A DNA stretch of 64,000 nucleotides. It comes from a virus. This document shows positions 48,213 through 57,890 of the stretch, in pieces; the first letter of the stretch is position 1, and each line of letters begins with the position of its first letter. The DNA lies in the IMG/VR virus record IMGVR_UViG_3300049734_000491, positions 1-64,000 of that record; one strand, 5' to 3'. The notes under the pieces were generated by a model. It was given only the letters and a program-made list of their open reading frames with translations. It made no database searches and was not told the origin of the DNA. The position numbers and the translations under genes were made by a program.

Positions 48213-49123
48213 GATCGCTGGCCGAGCTCCAGTTCGCCCTCGATGTGATCGAGGCCGACCGTCTCGAGGACGGTGCGATCCTGGCTGCGCCGGCTGGCTA
48301 CGTCCCGGGTGCCAACCCCAACAACCTCAGCGAGGCCGAGCTCGAGCAGCGTCGAGCTGCTGCCCTCAAGTCGGCCGAGGCCAGGCGCAAGACCGGCGTG
48401 GCCGAGGCCCTGCGGATACGGAACCAGGCCGTGGCCAACGCTGCGGTCCACAAGGCCCAGGTCGACTTCTTCCTCCAGGTCGCAGCCGAGAACCGGAAGT
48501 CCCAGCTCCGGGCTGAGCTCGGCGATCCCAGCCTGACCAAGGCCGAGCGCCAGGCGCTCGAGGACGAGCTCGCCGAGGCCTATGCCACAGAGCAGCTGTA
48601 CAACGCCGAGCGTGCCAAGGAGCAGATGAAGCGCCAGCAGGAGATGCGCTACTGGCAGAAGGAGCAGGCACAGGCTGGCAAGCGCTACGACTCCGCGGCG
48701 TGGGCCAACGCCCAGAAGCACATCGAGGAACTCAAGAAGGTCATGGACGACGAGGAGCTCGCCGGCGCCATGATCAAGGAGTACCAGGGCGCTCGCAAGA
48801 AGTACCTGGCTGACGAGGAACGACAGCGCAAGCAGGTCGAGGCGGCCGAGCGGGAACGGGAGCGCCAGGTCAAGAAGTTCTTCGCCGAGCTCGAGCGCCA
48901 GGAGAAGAAGCGCCAGCGTGAGGCCGAGTCAGCCAGGAAGAAGGCTGAGCGTGAGGCGGAGAAGGCCCGCAAGAAGGCTGAGCGTGAGGGCGGCGGCGAC
49001 TCCGAGTATGCCAAGGCACTTGCGGCAGAGACCCAGCGGATCAAGGACAACTACTACGGCAAGGGTCGAACCCCGCTCTGGCAGCACGAGGAGTGGAAGA
49101 ACCGGAAGAAGGCCAAGAAGTGA
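48209..49123 (+). CDS. scaffold-like coiled-coil protein
   Basis: The 304-residue protein is almost entirely helical, with long Ala/Glu/Lys/Arg-rich coiled-coil stretches (EKKRQREAESARKKAEREAEKARKKAER). Position before the capsid protease and major capsid gene, composition and length fit a scaffolding or head-internal protein. The start overlaps the HNH stop. Confidence 0.6.
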   Translation: MRSLAELQFALDVIEADRLEDGAILAAPAGYVPGANPNNLSEAELEQRRAAALKSAEARRKTGVAEALRIRNQAVANAAVHKAQVDFFLQVAAENRKSQLRAELGDPSLTKAERQALEDELAEAYATEQLYNAERAKEQMKRQQEMRYWQKEQAQAGKRYDSAAWANAQKHIEELKKVMDDEELAGAMIKEYQGARKKYLADEERQRKQVEAAERERERQVKKFFAELERQEKKRQREAESARKKAEREAEKARKKAEREGGGDSEYAKALAAETQRIKDNYYGKGRTPLWQHEEWKNRKKAKK

Positions 49124-49146
49124 ACAGGAGAACCAAAGGAGTCCTG

Positions 49147-50715
49147 ATGGCAAAGACAATCGAACGACGTGTCGAGGAGGTGGTCCCGGACGGCGAGTAC
49201 GCAGCCGAGTCACCGCTCCCCTCCGGCATCCCCTTCCTGGGCATGGTTCGGGAGACCGGAGCCATCACGGCCGGCGTGTTTCCCGTGCGTCCGCCCAAGC
49301 AATGGTTCGTCAACCCCAGGCTCGGAAAGCTGTCTGGGCTCGAGATCGGGGGCGACGGCCGGGTGTTCGGCCACATCGCGTCCTGGGCCCAGAGCCACAT
49401 CGGCATGGCCGGCTCGGTGAAGGCGCCCAAGAACAGATCGGGGTACGCCTACTACCGCACCGGACTGTGTGAGACGTCCGAGGGCGAGATGGTCGAGGTC
49501 GGCCAGATCACCCTGACGGGGGGCCATGCACCGTTGACCGCTGACGTCACCAATGCGGTGAAGCACTATGACGACACTGCGTCTGCCGTCATGGATGTCA
49601 ACATCGGCGAGGATGCCCATGGCATCTGGGTCGCCGGGGCTCTGCGCCCCGAGGTCACCGACGAGCAGCTCCGTACGTTGAGAGCCTCGTCGGTCTCTGG
49701 GGACTGGCGACCCATCAACGGGGCCCTCGAGTTGGTGGCGGTGTGCGCCGTCAACGTCCCGGGATTCCCCATCCCCCGGGCCCTGGTCGCGGGCGGCGAG
49801 CCCCTGGCCCTGGTCGCAGCCGGCACGGCGGAGCTGGTCGAGGCCGTGCTGTTCCACGACGCCGAGTCGGCCGAGGCCCAGGTGGCCAGGCTCGAGGGGC
49901 TCAGCCAGGAAGAGCTCGTCGCCCTGGCCGAGTTGGACCTGCAGTTCGGAACGGCGGTCCGGGAGGACGAGCTCACCGTCGATGCCCGGCTCGAGCGCCT
50001 CGAGCGCCAACTCCTGGGTGAGGCAGCGGAACGGAGGCGCCAACTCGATCAGGCGGTCCTGGCTGCAGCCAACCGGATCGTGGCAGCCGGCGAATTCACC
50101 GGGGCCCAGACACGCCGGCGCACCAAAGCTCGGGCCGAGGAACGGGCTGCCCTGGTGGCGGCGCTTCGGGATCGGGTCGGGGTGCAGTCACCCGAGGAGG
50201 AACGGAAGGCTGAGCTCCGTGCCCGAGTCGGCATCACTGCTGATGCTGCTCCGGTGGGTGAGGAGGAACGGGCTGCTGAACTCCGACGCCGTGTGCTCGG
50301 TGACCTGACCGCCGAACTGGTGGAGTCGGCTGCGGGAACGGAGCCAGATGATCAGGTGGACAAGCTGGAGGAGTTGCGCTCCCGCGTGCTCGGTGACACC
50401 ACGCTGTGGGAGGACGGCCTCGAGATCGACCTGTCGGTAACGGAGGGTGTCGCTGCTGCTGCTCGTGCCCGTGTGCAGGGTGGGCTGGTGGCAACGGCCA
50501 CCAAGTCGTGGAACCGTGAGAAGCGTGACAAGGCCGCTCAGAAGGGGCAGGCCATGTCGGACGGGTCCTACCCGATCAAGGACAAGGCCGACCTGAAGAA
50601 GGCCATCAAGGCCATCGGACGGGGCAAGAAGTCCCACGCCTCCATCAAGGCCCACATCAAGAAGCGTGCCAAGGCTCTCGGTGCGACCAACCTGCTGCCC
50701 GATGATTGGAAGTAG
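49147..50715 (+). CDS. capsid maturation protease/scaffold protein
   Basis: The 522-residue protein matches actinophage prohead-protease-type proteins: an N-terminal protease-like domain (GIPFLGMVRETGAITAGVF...WFVNPRLG; GHIASWAQSHIGM; ADVTNAVKHYDDTASAVMDVNIG), a long Glu/Arg-rich scaffold-like middle and a C-terminal DNA-binding-like motif (SDGSYPIKDKADLKKAIKAIGRGKKSHASIKAHIKKRAKALGATNLLPDDW). It cleaves capsid delta domains during head maturation. Starts after AAAGGAGTCCTG. Confidence 0.82.
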   Translation: MAKTIERRVEEVVPDGEYAAESPLPSGIPFLGMVRETGAITAGVFPVRPPKQWFVNPRLGKLSGLEIGGDGRVFGHIASWAQSHIGMAGSVKAPKNRSGYAYYRTGLCETSEGEMVEVGQITLTGGHAPLTADVTNAVKHYDDTASAVMDVNIGEDAHGIWVAGALRPEVTDEQLRTLRASSVSGDWRPINGALELVAVCAVNVPGFPIPRALVAGGEPLALVAAGTAELVEAVLFHDAESAEAQVARLEGLSQEELVALAELDLQFGTAVREDELTVDARLERLERQLLGEAAERRRQLDQAVLAAANRIVAAGEFTGAQTRRRTKARAEERAALVAALRDRVGVQSPEEERKAELRARVGITADAAPVGEEERAAELRRRVLGDLTAELVESAAGTEPDDQVDKLEELRSRVLGDTTLWEDGLEIDLSVTEGVAAAARARVQGGLVATATKSWNREKRDKAAQKGQAMSDGSYPIKDKADLKKAIKAIGRGKKSHASIKAHIKKRAKALGATNLLPDDWK

Positions 50716-50748
50716 GGTCGCAGGCTTCACTGCCACGTGAACGGAGAA

Positions 50749-50777
50749 GGCCCCCGCTCCTCTCGGGAACGGGGGCC
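50749..50777. terminator. terminator between convergent genes
   Basis: GGCCCCCG (50749-50756) pairs with CGGGGGCC (50770-50777), 34 bp after the protease gene stop. Confidence 0.7.
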
Positions 50778-50800
50778 TCTCTGTTGGGGGCAGGGGTGGA

Positions 50801-51142
50801 TCAGTAGGCCGTGCCTCCCGCTGCGATGTACCGCTCGTAGGAACGGAGGCACTCGGTGCTGTTCCACACCTTGCTGTCCTCCTCGGTGGTGTAGCCGAGA
50901 ACGGAGCCAGTGGCGTCGGTCCACACGCTCACCTCGTCGGTGACAGGCGTGAACTCATCCAACGGGCCGATGACCACCTCCACACACGCCGTGCTGGGCA
51001 GGGCTTCGGTGGGAACGGAGGTGCTGTCGGTGGACAGCGTTGAGGTGATGACCCACGTGAGGAGGGCCGTCGCCGCCACCACGCCGATGAGGGCGAGGGA
51101 ACGGAGGGTGGAACGGTGGTTGGGGTTGCTGTGCTGTGTCAT
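50801..51142 (-). CDS. small single-span membrane or secreted protein, leaderless
   Basis: The 113-residue protein has a hydrophobic segment (LALIGVVAATALLTWVITSTL, about residues 16-37) after a short basic N-terminus, then an exported-looking Thr/Ser/Asp-rich C-terminal region with two cysteines (ACVEVV, ECLRSY). ATG is 8 nt after the -10, so translation is probably leaderless. It is the only minus-strand unit in the head operon, so it may be a moron-type gene. Confidence 0.7.
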   Translation of the reverse strand: MTQHSNPNHRSTLRSLALIGVVAATALLTWVITSTLSTDSTSVPTEALPSTACVEVVIGPLDEFTPVTDEVSVWTDATGSVLGYTTEEDSKVWNSTECLRSYERYIAAGGTAY

Positions 51143-51149
51143 GTGGATC

Positions 51150-51178
51150 ACTGTAGTGGTTGGACTGTAGGACGTCAA
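51150..51178 (-). promoter_or_regulatory. promoter for the leaderless membrane gene
   Basis: TTGACG (51173-51178), 17 bp, TACAGT (51150-51155). Confidence 0.65.
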
Positions 51179-51179
51179 C

Positions 51180-51850
51180 CCTCTGCTGTGTGAGGCTGAG
51201 GTGTACCACAGGTAGGTTGGGGCAGGGGCAGGGAGGGGGAGGGTGGGGTGAGTGAGTGAGGTGAGGATGCTCCGCTGGTCGGGCTGGGAGCGGGCTGAGG
51301 TGAAGTGAGCAAGGCAGAGGGGTGGGGTGGGGGGTGGGCAGGGGGTGGGGGTGGGCAGGGGTGGGAGAGCTCCGCCGTGCGCCCACCCTCCTTTGAGGTG
51401 ATCGAGAGGCAGGCAGGGGGTGGGGGTTGGGGGGTGGGGTGGGGTGGCCCTGTGCTGTGCAGTGTGCACTGTGATGCGTGTGCTGGTGAGGTGCACTGTG
51501 TCAGGTGAGATGTGATGTGCACTGTGGTGGTGAAGGCAGGTGCTGTGCTGTGTGAGGTGCACCTGCAGGCGCGAGTGAAGGTGGTGAGCACCCTGTGCAA
51601 GGTGGGGTAGGGGGTCGGCCCCTTCCCCGGCGGACGGCCGGGCGGAGCGGTCCAGGGGCGAGTTTCTCGAGGGCCGGGCCCCCGGGCGCGCACACCCCCC
51701 ACCCAGATTTTTGGCTCGCGTAAGCCCCAAATACTCCACAAACCTCCGAACATCCCCTACCATCAACAACAGAGCGCCCCCGGGACCTCATTTACGGACG
51801 TCGTATCCGCCACGGCTCCACGCCGTGAACCGTGAATGAGGAGTCCCCCA
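51180..51850 (+). repeat. G/T-skewed low-complexity region without a gene
   Basis: About 430 bp (51190-51600) are strongly G/T-rich on the plus strand (GTGAGGTG, GTGCTGTG, GTGGGGTGGG words). GTGCACTGTG is repeated at 51464, 51491 and 51517 (26-27 bp period). The strand asymmetry continues to about 51620, then GC-rich sequence leads to the capsid gene. No coding frame is convincing. Confidence 0.6.
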
Positions 51851-54085
51851 GTGGATGAGTTCGCAGAACGGCTGGCTGATCTGGCCAACTTGTCAGACGA
51901 AGACCTGTCCGCTCTCGAGCAGGAACTGGTCGCAGCGTTCCAGGCCGCTGACCAAGGCGGCGACGTGGACACGATGCAAGCACTGGCCGAAGCCATCGAC
52001 CAGGTCCGTGCGGAGGTGGCCAAGCGTCAGGGACAGGGTGGAGAGGCCCCCGCAGAGGGTGCCCCGCCCGCTCCCCCCGCTGCTCCGGTGCCGGCCAGTG
52101 GGACCCCCTCTCCCTCTCCCACACCCGAGGAGGCCCCCGTGACGGCTTCATCCGACGAGCCCACCCCGTCGACCCCGCCCCCGACCGAGGGCCCCACCGA
52201 GGAAGCTCCCGAGCCCTCGGCCCAGAAGCCCGACGAGCCGCCGGGTCAGTCCGACGACAAGCCCGGGGCCGACCCGGCCACACCTGCGACCCCCGCCGAT
52301 CCCGGCACCGACCCCGCCACTCCCGCAGAGCCGGCGACCCCGGCAACCCCGCCCGATCCCAACGCTCCCGAGCCGGAGGACCCGAGCACCAAGCCGGTCC
52401 CCGATCCGGATCCCAAGACGGACGAGACCTCCGATGCCGACTCCACCACCGAGTCGGACTCACCCCAGACCACCGACACGACCACCGACCCCGACACACA
52501 GACGGCCGCCGCCGATGAGACGGACGCCACCTCAACCTCACCATCCGACGAGTCGGCCAACCCGGCCGACCCCAACCCGACCGAGTCCGAGTCCGATCCC
52601 ACTCCAGAACAGGAGGCCGAGGTGGCCGCCGAGATCTCAACCGACATCCCCAGCGAAAACCAGCCCACCCAAGCCGTGGCGGCCAGCCCCCAGCCCCTCG
52701 TCCCGACCATTCGTGTCGGTGGCGACGTGCCGGGCTACACCGCCGGCGCAGAGCTGCCGAACTTCGAGGCCGCGATCGAGGCGATGACCGCCAAGGTCAA
52801 CAACCTCAGAGGCATCGGCGGTGACGGCGAGCACATCCTCGTCGCATCCATGCGGCACGAGCTCACCCAGGACGAGGATCACTTCCTCCGCCAGGGTGAC
52901 CCCGACGGCAACAGCCGCAAGATCCGCCAGCTCATCTCGGATCCCGAGAAGCTCACGCCCGAGGCACTTCTCGCCGCAGCGTGGTGCGCCCCCTCGGCCC
53001 CGATCTACGACGTGCCGACCATCGGCACGACGAACCGGCCGATCCGGGACGCCCTCCCCTCGTTCACCGCAGACCGTGGTTCCATCAACTGGATGAGCCC
53101 GCCGTCCCTGCCGAACGAGTTCAACCTGGTCGCCGGAGAAGGCGAGGACCGTCACAACGCCACCCACTCGGTGTGGACCGAGGGGGCAACCCCCGGCGTC
53201 AACGAGGCGCACGAGGCCTACCCGGTGGGCAACACCAACCCGACCGGAACCACGCCGGCGGGCCTCAAGCCCTGCTTCGACGTGCCGTGCGGGACCGAGC
53301 AGAACGCGGCGCTCGACGCGCTCACGATCTGCCTCTGCTTCGACAACCTGATGGCCCGTGCGTTCCCCGAGTGGATCCGGGCGAACACCGAGCTCACGAT
53401 GGTCGCCCAGGCCCGTTGGGCCGAGCAGTGGCTCATGCACCACCTGTGGTCGAACCTCCCCTCGGGCACCCCGTGCATCATCGGCACGCCCGACGTCGTG
53501 CTCGGTGCGGCCCGGGACTTCCTGACCACGGTGCGCCTCGCCGCCAGCCAGTTCCGGTGGCGGAACCGCATCGCCCCGAACGCGCCGCTGCAGCTCCTCG
53601 TGCCCTCCTGGCTCCATGACGCCATCGCCGATGACCTCACGATCCAGATCCCGGGTGACGACAAGATCTCGATCTCCAACGCCGAGATCGACGGCTACCT
53701 GTCCGACATCAACGTGCAGCCGATCTGGTACATCGACGACGTGCCCACCGGTGCCGGCGATGCGACCGCGGTGGCGGCCGGAGCCAACTTCGACTCCTAC
53801 TGCGGCTTCCCCGCCACGGCGGAGTGGTTGCTGTTCCCGACCGGGACGTTCATCCGCCTCGACGGCGGCTCGCTCGACCTCGGCGTCGTCCGGTCCAAGG
53901 AGGACATCCAGAGGAACAAGTACTGCGAGTTCTCGGAGACCTTCGAGGGCGTCGCGTACATGGGTCCGATGGACAAGGACTCCGCCGGCAGCTGGGTCGT
54001 GCGTGGCCAGACCAAGATCGAGATCCGTGGCGGCTTCGCCCCGGCGGTCCCGACCATCGCAGCCGGCGGCATCCTGGCTGAGTGA
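51851..54085 (+). CDS. major capsid protein with long disordered N-terminal region
   Basis: The first 60 residues of this 744-residue protein are helical. Residues of about 65-285 are a Pro/Thr/Asp/Glu/Ala-rich disordered stretch. The HK97-type capsid body follows, with signature segments IYDVPTIGTTNRPIRDALPSFTADRGSINWM, WAEQWLMHHLWSNLPSGTPC and GYLSDINVQPIWYIDDV. The long N-terminal part may act as an internal scaffold or delta domain removed by the maturation protease. GTG 51851 follows GAGGAGTCCCCCA; an in-frame ATG is at 51836. Confidence 0.88.
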   Translation: MDEFAERLADLANLSDEDLSALEQELVAAFQAADQGGDVDTMQALAEAIDQVRAEVAKRQGQGGEAPAEGAPPAPPAAPVPASGTPSPSPTPEEAPVTASSDEPTPSTPPPTEGPTEEAPEPSAQKPDEPPGQSDDKPGADPATPATPADPGTDPATPAEPATPATPPDPNAPEPEDPSTKPVPDPDPKTDETSDADSTTESDSPQTTDTTTDPDTQTAAADETDATSTSPSDESANPADPNPTESESDPTPEQEAEVAAEISTDIPSENQPTQAVAASPQPLVPTIRVGGDVPGYTAGAELPNFEAAIEAMTAKVNNLRGIGGDGEHILVASMRHELTQDEDHFLRQGDPDGNSRKIRQLISDPEKLTPEALLAAAWCAPSAPIYDVPTIGTTNRPIRDALPSFTADRGSINWMSPPSLPNEFNLVAGEGEDRHNATHSVWTEGATPGVNEAHEAYPVGNTNPTGTTPAGLKPCFDVPCGTEQNAALDALTICLCFDNLMARAFPEWIRANTELTMVAQARWAEQWLMHHLWSNLPSGTPCIIGTPDVVLGAARDFLTTVRLAASQFRWRNRIAPNAPLQLLVPSWLHDAIADDLTIQIPGDDKISISNAEIDGYLSDINVQPIWYIDDVPTGAGDATAVAAGANFDSYCGFPATAEWLLFPTGTFIRLDGGSLDLGVVRSKEDIQRNKYCEFSETFEGVAYMGPMDKDSAGSWVVRGQTKIEIRGGFAPAVPTIAAGGILAE

Positions 54086-54097
54086 TCTCAGGAGGTG

Positions 54098-54132
54098 GTG
54101 CTCCCCCTGCTCTCGGCTCGCCGGGGGAGCAC
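54098..54132 (+). terminator. hairpin after the major capsid gene
   Basis: GTGCTCCCCC (54098-54107) pairs with GGGGGAGCAC (54123-54132), a 10-bp stem 12 bp after the stop, likely reducing read-through after the capsid gene. Confidence 0.7.
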
Positions 54133-54211
54133 ACACCCCAACAACCCACTCCGCCACCCCGCCCCGACCCCGCCCCATCCAGACCCGCAGTAGCACCAGA
54201 AAGGACATACC

Positions 54212-55096
54212 ATGGCCTACCGCGACATGGCGTCAAGCGTTCAGGGTCGTCTCATCCGAGTCACGCCCCTCACCGTCGATGGCGCGGTGGACGAGACCAA
54301 GCCGGTGTGGATCTCGAATGGGTTCATCACGGCCACGTTCTCACCCGAGTTCGAGGACGGCGACGAGATCACCGAGAAGGCAGCCGACGGCTCGGTCTGC
54401 ATCTCCTACAAGGCACCCGACTCCTTCAAGCGACTGAACTTCAACCTGTCCCTGTGCTCACCGGACCCGGAGTCGGCCGCGGTGCTGGCGGGCGGTCTGC
54501 TCATCGAGGGCGGAGCCGGCTGCGACACCAGCGAGGGTCAGGTCATCGGCTACTCGTCCCCGCCCGTCGGTGACGCCGGTGAGAACCCGGTGGCGATCGA
54601 GGTGTGGTCCACGGCCAACATCGGCGGTCGACCCGCAGCGGGTCAGCCGTGGTTCCACTGGGTCTTCCCGTACGTGAAGGTGCGGTACACCGGAGATCGT
54701 GAGTTCGGCAACGCAGCGCTCTCCAACGAGTTCGAGGGTCAGGGACTCGGCAACGTGGCCCTCGCCGACACCGGGCTGTATCCCAAGGACACCATGAACG
54801 AGACCGGCGCCTTCCCCCGTGAGCAGGAGGAGGACTGGGTCACCTACCGAGCTGCGCTCATGAACCCGTTCTCCTACGTGCGGTCGTGTGACAACCTCAC
54901 CGACGAGTACGGGGCGGACTACGTCGAGCGTGGGTTCCACTTCTTCAACACCGGCCAGCCGGGCGTCGTGCCGTGGCCTCCGGCCCAGGTCATCAGCCCG
55001 AACGAGACCATGGACGAGTCGGGCCGCCCGACCGTGCCGGCCCCGAGCCCAGCCACCTCTGTCGAAGCGGGCTTCCCCGGCACCTGGACCAACTGA
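54212..55096 (+). CDS. tail tube or head-tail structural protein
   Basis: The 294-residue protein starts MAYRDMASSVQGRLIRV after GAAAGGACATACC. Beta-rich with Gly/Thr turns (WFHWVFPYVKVRYTGDREF) and a Pro-rich C-terminus. The position between capsid and connector genes, the length and the composition fit a tail-tube-like or major virion protein; the exact role is uncertain. Confidence 0.6.
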   Translation: MAYRDMASSVQGRLIRVTPLTVDGAVDETKPVWISNGFITATFSPEFEDGDEITEKAADGSVCISYKAPDSFKRLNFNLSLCSPDPESAAVLAGGLLIEGGAGCDTSEGQVIGYSSPPVGDAGENPVAIEVWSTANIGGRPAAGQPWFHWVFPYVKVRYTGDREFGNAALSNEFEGQGLGNVALADTGLYPKDTMNETGAFPREQEEDWVTYRAALMNPFSYVRSCDNLTDEYGADYVERGFHFFNTGQPGVVPWPPAQVISPNETMDESGRPTVPAPSPATSVEAGFPGTWTN

Positions 55097-55111
55097 CCGC
55101 AGGAGCGCATC

Positions 55112-55777
55112 ATGGCCGTGGCCAAGACACCAGCAACCCTCGACGAGGCCAACAACCTCGAGGACTTCATCCCGCCCACCGAGCCCTGGCCCGCCGGGGC
55201 GTGGGTCATGATCGGCGGTGGCACGACGGGCCAGCCGGAGCGGGAGATCTTCTGGAGCGATTCCGCAGGTCAGTTCGACTACGGCTTCGCCCCAGACACC
55301 TCCGGCGGCAACGACATCACCGAGGACATCCTCGGCGATGCCGACGACCTGCCCAACACCCTCACCGCCCTCAAGACCGATCCCAACTACGGGGACGGTC
55401 GGCTGTCCACGGTCGATGTCAACAAGTTCACGACGGGGAAGTACGTGCAACTCGACACGGGGCAGGCCTACTACGACTCGGGCCAGTCGGGCACGCCCCC
55501 GGTCGGGACCGGCGTCTGGCAGACGGGGGCCTCACCGGGCGAGCCGGTGGAGAAGGTCACCGGCGTGCAGACCGGGACCCCCGGCAAGTGGCTCCCCGAC
55601 GGCGTCACCCCACCGGAGACCCTCACCTACGCCAACGCCCTCGCGGACGGCTCACCCGCCAACGGCTTCAGCAAACCCGGTGTCACCCCTTGGGCGGCGG
55701 GTGAGCACGTGTTCCTCAAGGGCGGTGTCCAGGACGTCACCTGGGACGGGACCGACTTCGTCGACGTCACTCCCTGA
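55112..55777 (+). CDS. decoration/fibre-like protein with tandem beta units
   Basis: The 221-residue protein MAVAKTPATLDEANNLEDFIP... is Gly/Thr/Asp-rich with repeated WPAGAWVMIGGGTTGQPEREIFWSD-type units and a final HVFLKGGVQDVTWDGTDFV. Similar W-x-x-G units occur in the 57887-58660 protein. Probably a surface decoration or fibre component. Confidence 0.6.
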   Translation: MAVAKTPATLDEANNLEDFIPPTEPWPAGAWVMIGGGTTGQPEREIFWSDSAGQFDYGFAPDTSGGNDITEDILGDADDLPNTLTALKTDPNYGDGRLSTVDVNKFTTGKYVQLDTGQAYYDSGQSGTPPVGTGVWQTGASPGEPVEKVTGVQTGTPGKWLPDGVTPPETLTYANALADGSPANGFSKPGVTPWAAGEHVFLKGGVQDVTWDGTDFVDVTP

Positions 55778-55833
55778 TCCGCCCCTCCTCCACCCCACCC
55801 CACCCGCCCAAAGCGGAAAGGAGGGCGGGAACC

Positions 55834-56397
55834 ATGGTCCATCCCGCCCTCTACCTCACCGACGTCCAGACGGGTCGGTCCGTGATCCCTCCGTGGCCGG
55901 GACCACCCGCCATCGGTGCCGAGCCCCCGCACCCCGATCCCCTGGTCACCCCCCACTCGTACCTGGACCCCTACATCGCGGACGAGCCCTACCCGTACAC
56001 GGAGTTCGTGGACTGGGGGTCACGGATCACGGCACTGGTCATCCCTGCACCTGACCCGCCCGTTCTGCACTCCTGGGGTCTCGGGCCGTCCTGTGGTGGG
56101 CTGGCCGCCCTGCAACCCCGCCACCTCGGCGGCGGTCTGTACGACTGGGTGATCGGGACGGACCCGGACATTGCACCGTGCCACAGCGCAGCCATCGCCG
56201 AGTGCTGGCTGACGATCCCGGACCTGTACCTGGATCCGCCTCCCGACTTCGGGCGCCACGAGTCGGTCCACACCTCGAGGGCCGACATCGCCTACCACGT
56301 TCCCCTCCCAGCACGGCTGGCGTGCGTGTACTCGGCCCCGCCCCGGTTGACCTCCGCCATCACGTTCAACCCCTACACCAACTCATCGGGCCCATGA
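55834..56397 (+). CDS. virion-operon hypothetical protein
   Basis: The 187-residue protein is Pro/His-rich with an extended N-terminus (VHPALYLTDVQTGRSVIPPWPGPP) and Cys pairs (GPSCGGL; PCHSAAIAECWL). Starts after GGAAAGGAGG. Likely structural; role unknown. Confidence 0.55.
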   Translation: MVHPALYLTDVQTGRSVIPPWPGPPAIGAEPPHPDPLVTPHSYLDPYIADEPYPYTEFVDWGSRITALVIPAPDPPVLHSWGLGPSCGGLAALQPRHLGGGLYDWVIGTDPDIAPCHSAAIAECWLTIPDLYLDPPPDFGRHESVHTSRADIAYHVPLPARLACVYSAPPRLTSAITFNPYTNSSGP

Positions 56398-57890
56398 GTC
56401 CTCCCGGCAATCCCTTCGACGATCCGGCTCCCATCCCAAACCCCGACGTCCACCAGCCGGTGTGGCCGCCCGAGCAGACCCGCCAGCCGACCCTGCCCGA
56501 CGGCACGCCCATCCATCCGTTGCCGCCCGGCGTCTCGGTCCGGGGCCGGGCCACCCCGCCCCTGAACCTGGCTGCAGCCAACGACCTGTTGCACAGCCTC
56601 AGCTTCCAGCGGCCCCTGCACGCCTGGCCGGCCGATGCGTGGGTCCAACTGCTGGACGGGACGAGCGTGCGATGGGATCACGACCAGCAGCAGTTCGTGC
56701 CCTTCTACCCGCCGATCCCCTACACCGAGCCGGACACCGCCCTCGATCCCGGGGTCCATTCCGACCCCCGCAACCCCACCCCCACCGCGACCCCGGACTT
56801 CATCGACATCACGCTCAAGATCTTCGGGCGGCTCCCGATCTCCTACAACCTCGAAGAGCTCCGGAACGACCGCTACATCGGAAATCGCATGTTGACGGGG
56901 ACGTTCCAGCACCGGGAGCACGTCGCCCTCCTCGACGGGACCTACGCCTACTACGACGGTTCCCGCTGGGAGTTCGGGCCCGCCCCTCCGGCGCCCGCAG
57001 GTACCACCTCCCCCCAACCCCTGCGGGACTACGCCTACCACCTCAACCCTGCGATCGCGGACGCCAAGCCCCAACTCGCGCCCCGGGCGAACAAACCGTT
57101 CATCGCAGCGCCCCAGCCCTTCCCCCTGCCGTCACTCCCCGAACCACCCACCGAACCGCCTCCCTCTGGGCCGTCCTTCTCCTACGAGCTGGTCCCCCAC
57201 ACCTCGGTCGACGGGATCACGACGTCGGTCACCCTGGTCCTGCCCGGGGACTACCCGCTCGGCTCGTACGTGTTCGTCATCTCGGCGGTGCACACGATCT
57301 CGGCGGTGACGGTCACGGCCTCGGGGGACCTCCCCCTCGGCCAGATCACCAGCGGCTACGCAGACCAGGGCGACATGAAGGTCTCCTGCTTCCGGGCCCA
57401 ACTGACGACAGCCGCTGCGTTGAACCCGGTCGTGACGCTGACAGCGGATGCCTCGGTCGGGCCGTGGGCGACGTTGGTGCTCACCTACGTTCCGGACCCC
57501 ATCACCTCTGCCAGCCAGAACCTGCACGACATCAACACGTACAACTACGCGGCGCTGCCCGACATCGGCCTCACCGTGCCGGCCGATGAGCCTTCCTTGG
57601 GCTCGGGCGAGGACTACGTGTACCTCGGGTTCCATGCGACGAACAACACCGCACGGACGGTGACGCCCTCGCTCGGGTGGATCACGGGCGGGACGGTCGC
57701 ATCCACCGAGGCGGCGGACAACGTCGGGATCACGTGGCAGCACCGCCACGGGCAGGGCGAGCCGGTCCGGCCCGACGCAGCCACCGATGCCCCGGGTGAT
57801 TGGTGGATCTCCTTCGCCCACGCCATCTTCGTGGCGGAGCCGTCTACCGCCATCACGCCAGCCACACCAACCCCCGAGGACCCAGGATGA
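56394..57890 (+). CDS. large fibre/decoration-like protein
   Basis: The 498-residue protein has a Pro-rich N-terminal linker, a beta-rich middle with W-x-x-G/A units and DGTSVRWDHDQQQFV and DGTYAYYDGSRWEF turns, then a C-terminal beta domain (TSVTLVLPGDYPLGSYVFVISAVHTISAVTVTASG). Consistent with virion surface or head-fibre protein. ATGA overlap with the previous gene. Confidence 0.6.
   Translation: MSPPGNPFDDPAPIPNPDVHQPVWPPEQTRQPTLPDGTPIHPLPPGVSVRGRATPPLNLAAANDLLHSLSFQRPLHAWPADAWVQLLDGTSVRWDHDQQQFVPFYPPIPYTEPDTALDPGVHSDPRNPTPTATPDFIDITLKIFGRLPISYNLEELRNDRYIGNRMLTGTFQHREHVALLDGTYAYYDGSRWEFGPAPPAPAGTTSPQPLRDYAYHLNPAIADAKPQLAPRANKPFIAAPQPFPLPSLPEPPTEPPPSGPSFSYELVPHTSVDGITTSVTLVLPGDYPLGSYVFVISAVHTISAVTVTASGDLPLGQITSGYADQGDMKVSCFRAQLTTAAALNPVVTLTADASVGPWATLVLTYVPDPITSASQNLHDINTYNYAALPDIGLTVPADEPSLGSGEDYVYLGFHATNNTARTVTPSLGWITGGTVASTEAADNVGITWQHRHGQGEPVRPDAATDAPGDWWISFAHAIFVAEPSTAITPATPTPEDPG

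Noticed and set aside
52637-54208. 523-codon minus-strand frame opposite the major capsid gene
   Set aside because: Arg/Gly/Asp-rich shadow composition; the plus strand has clear capsid signatures.
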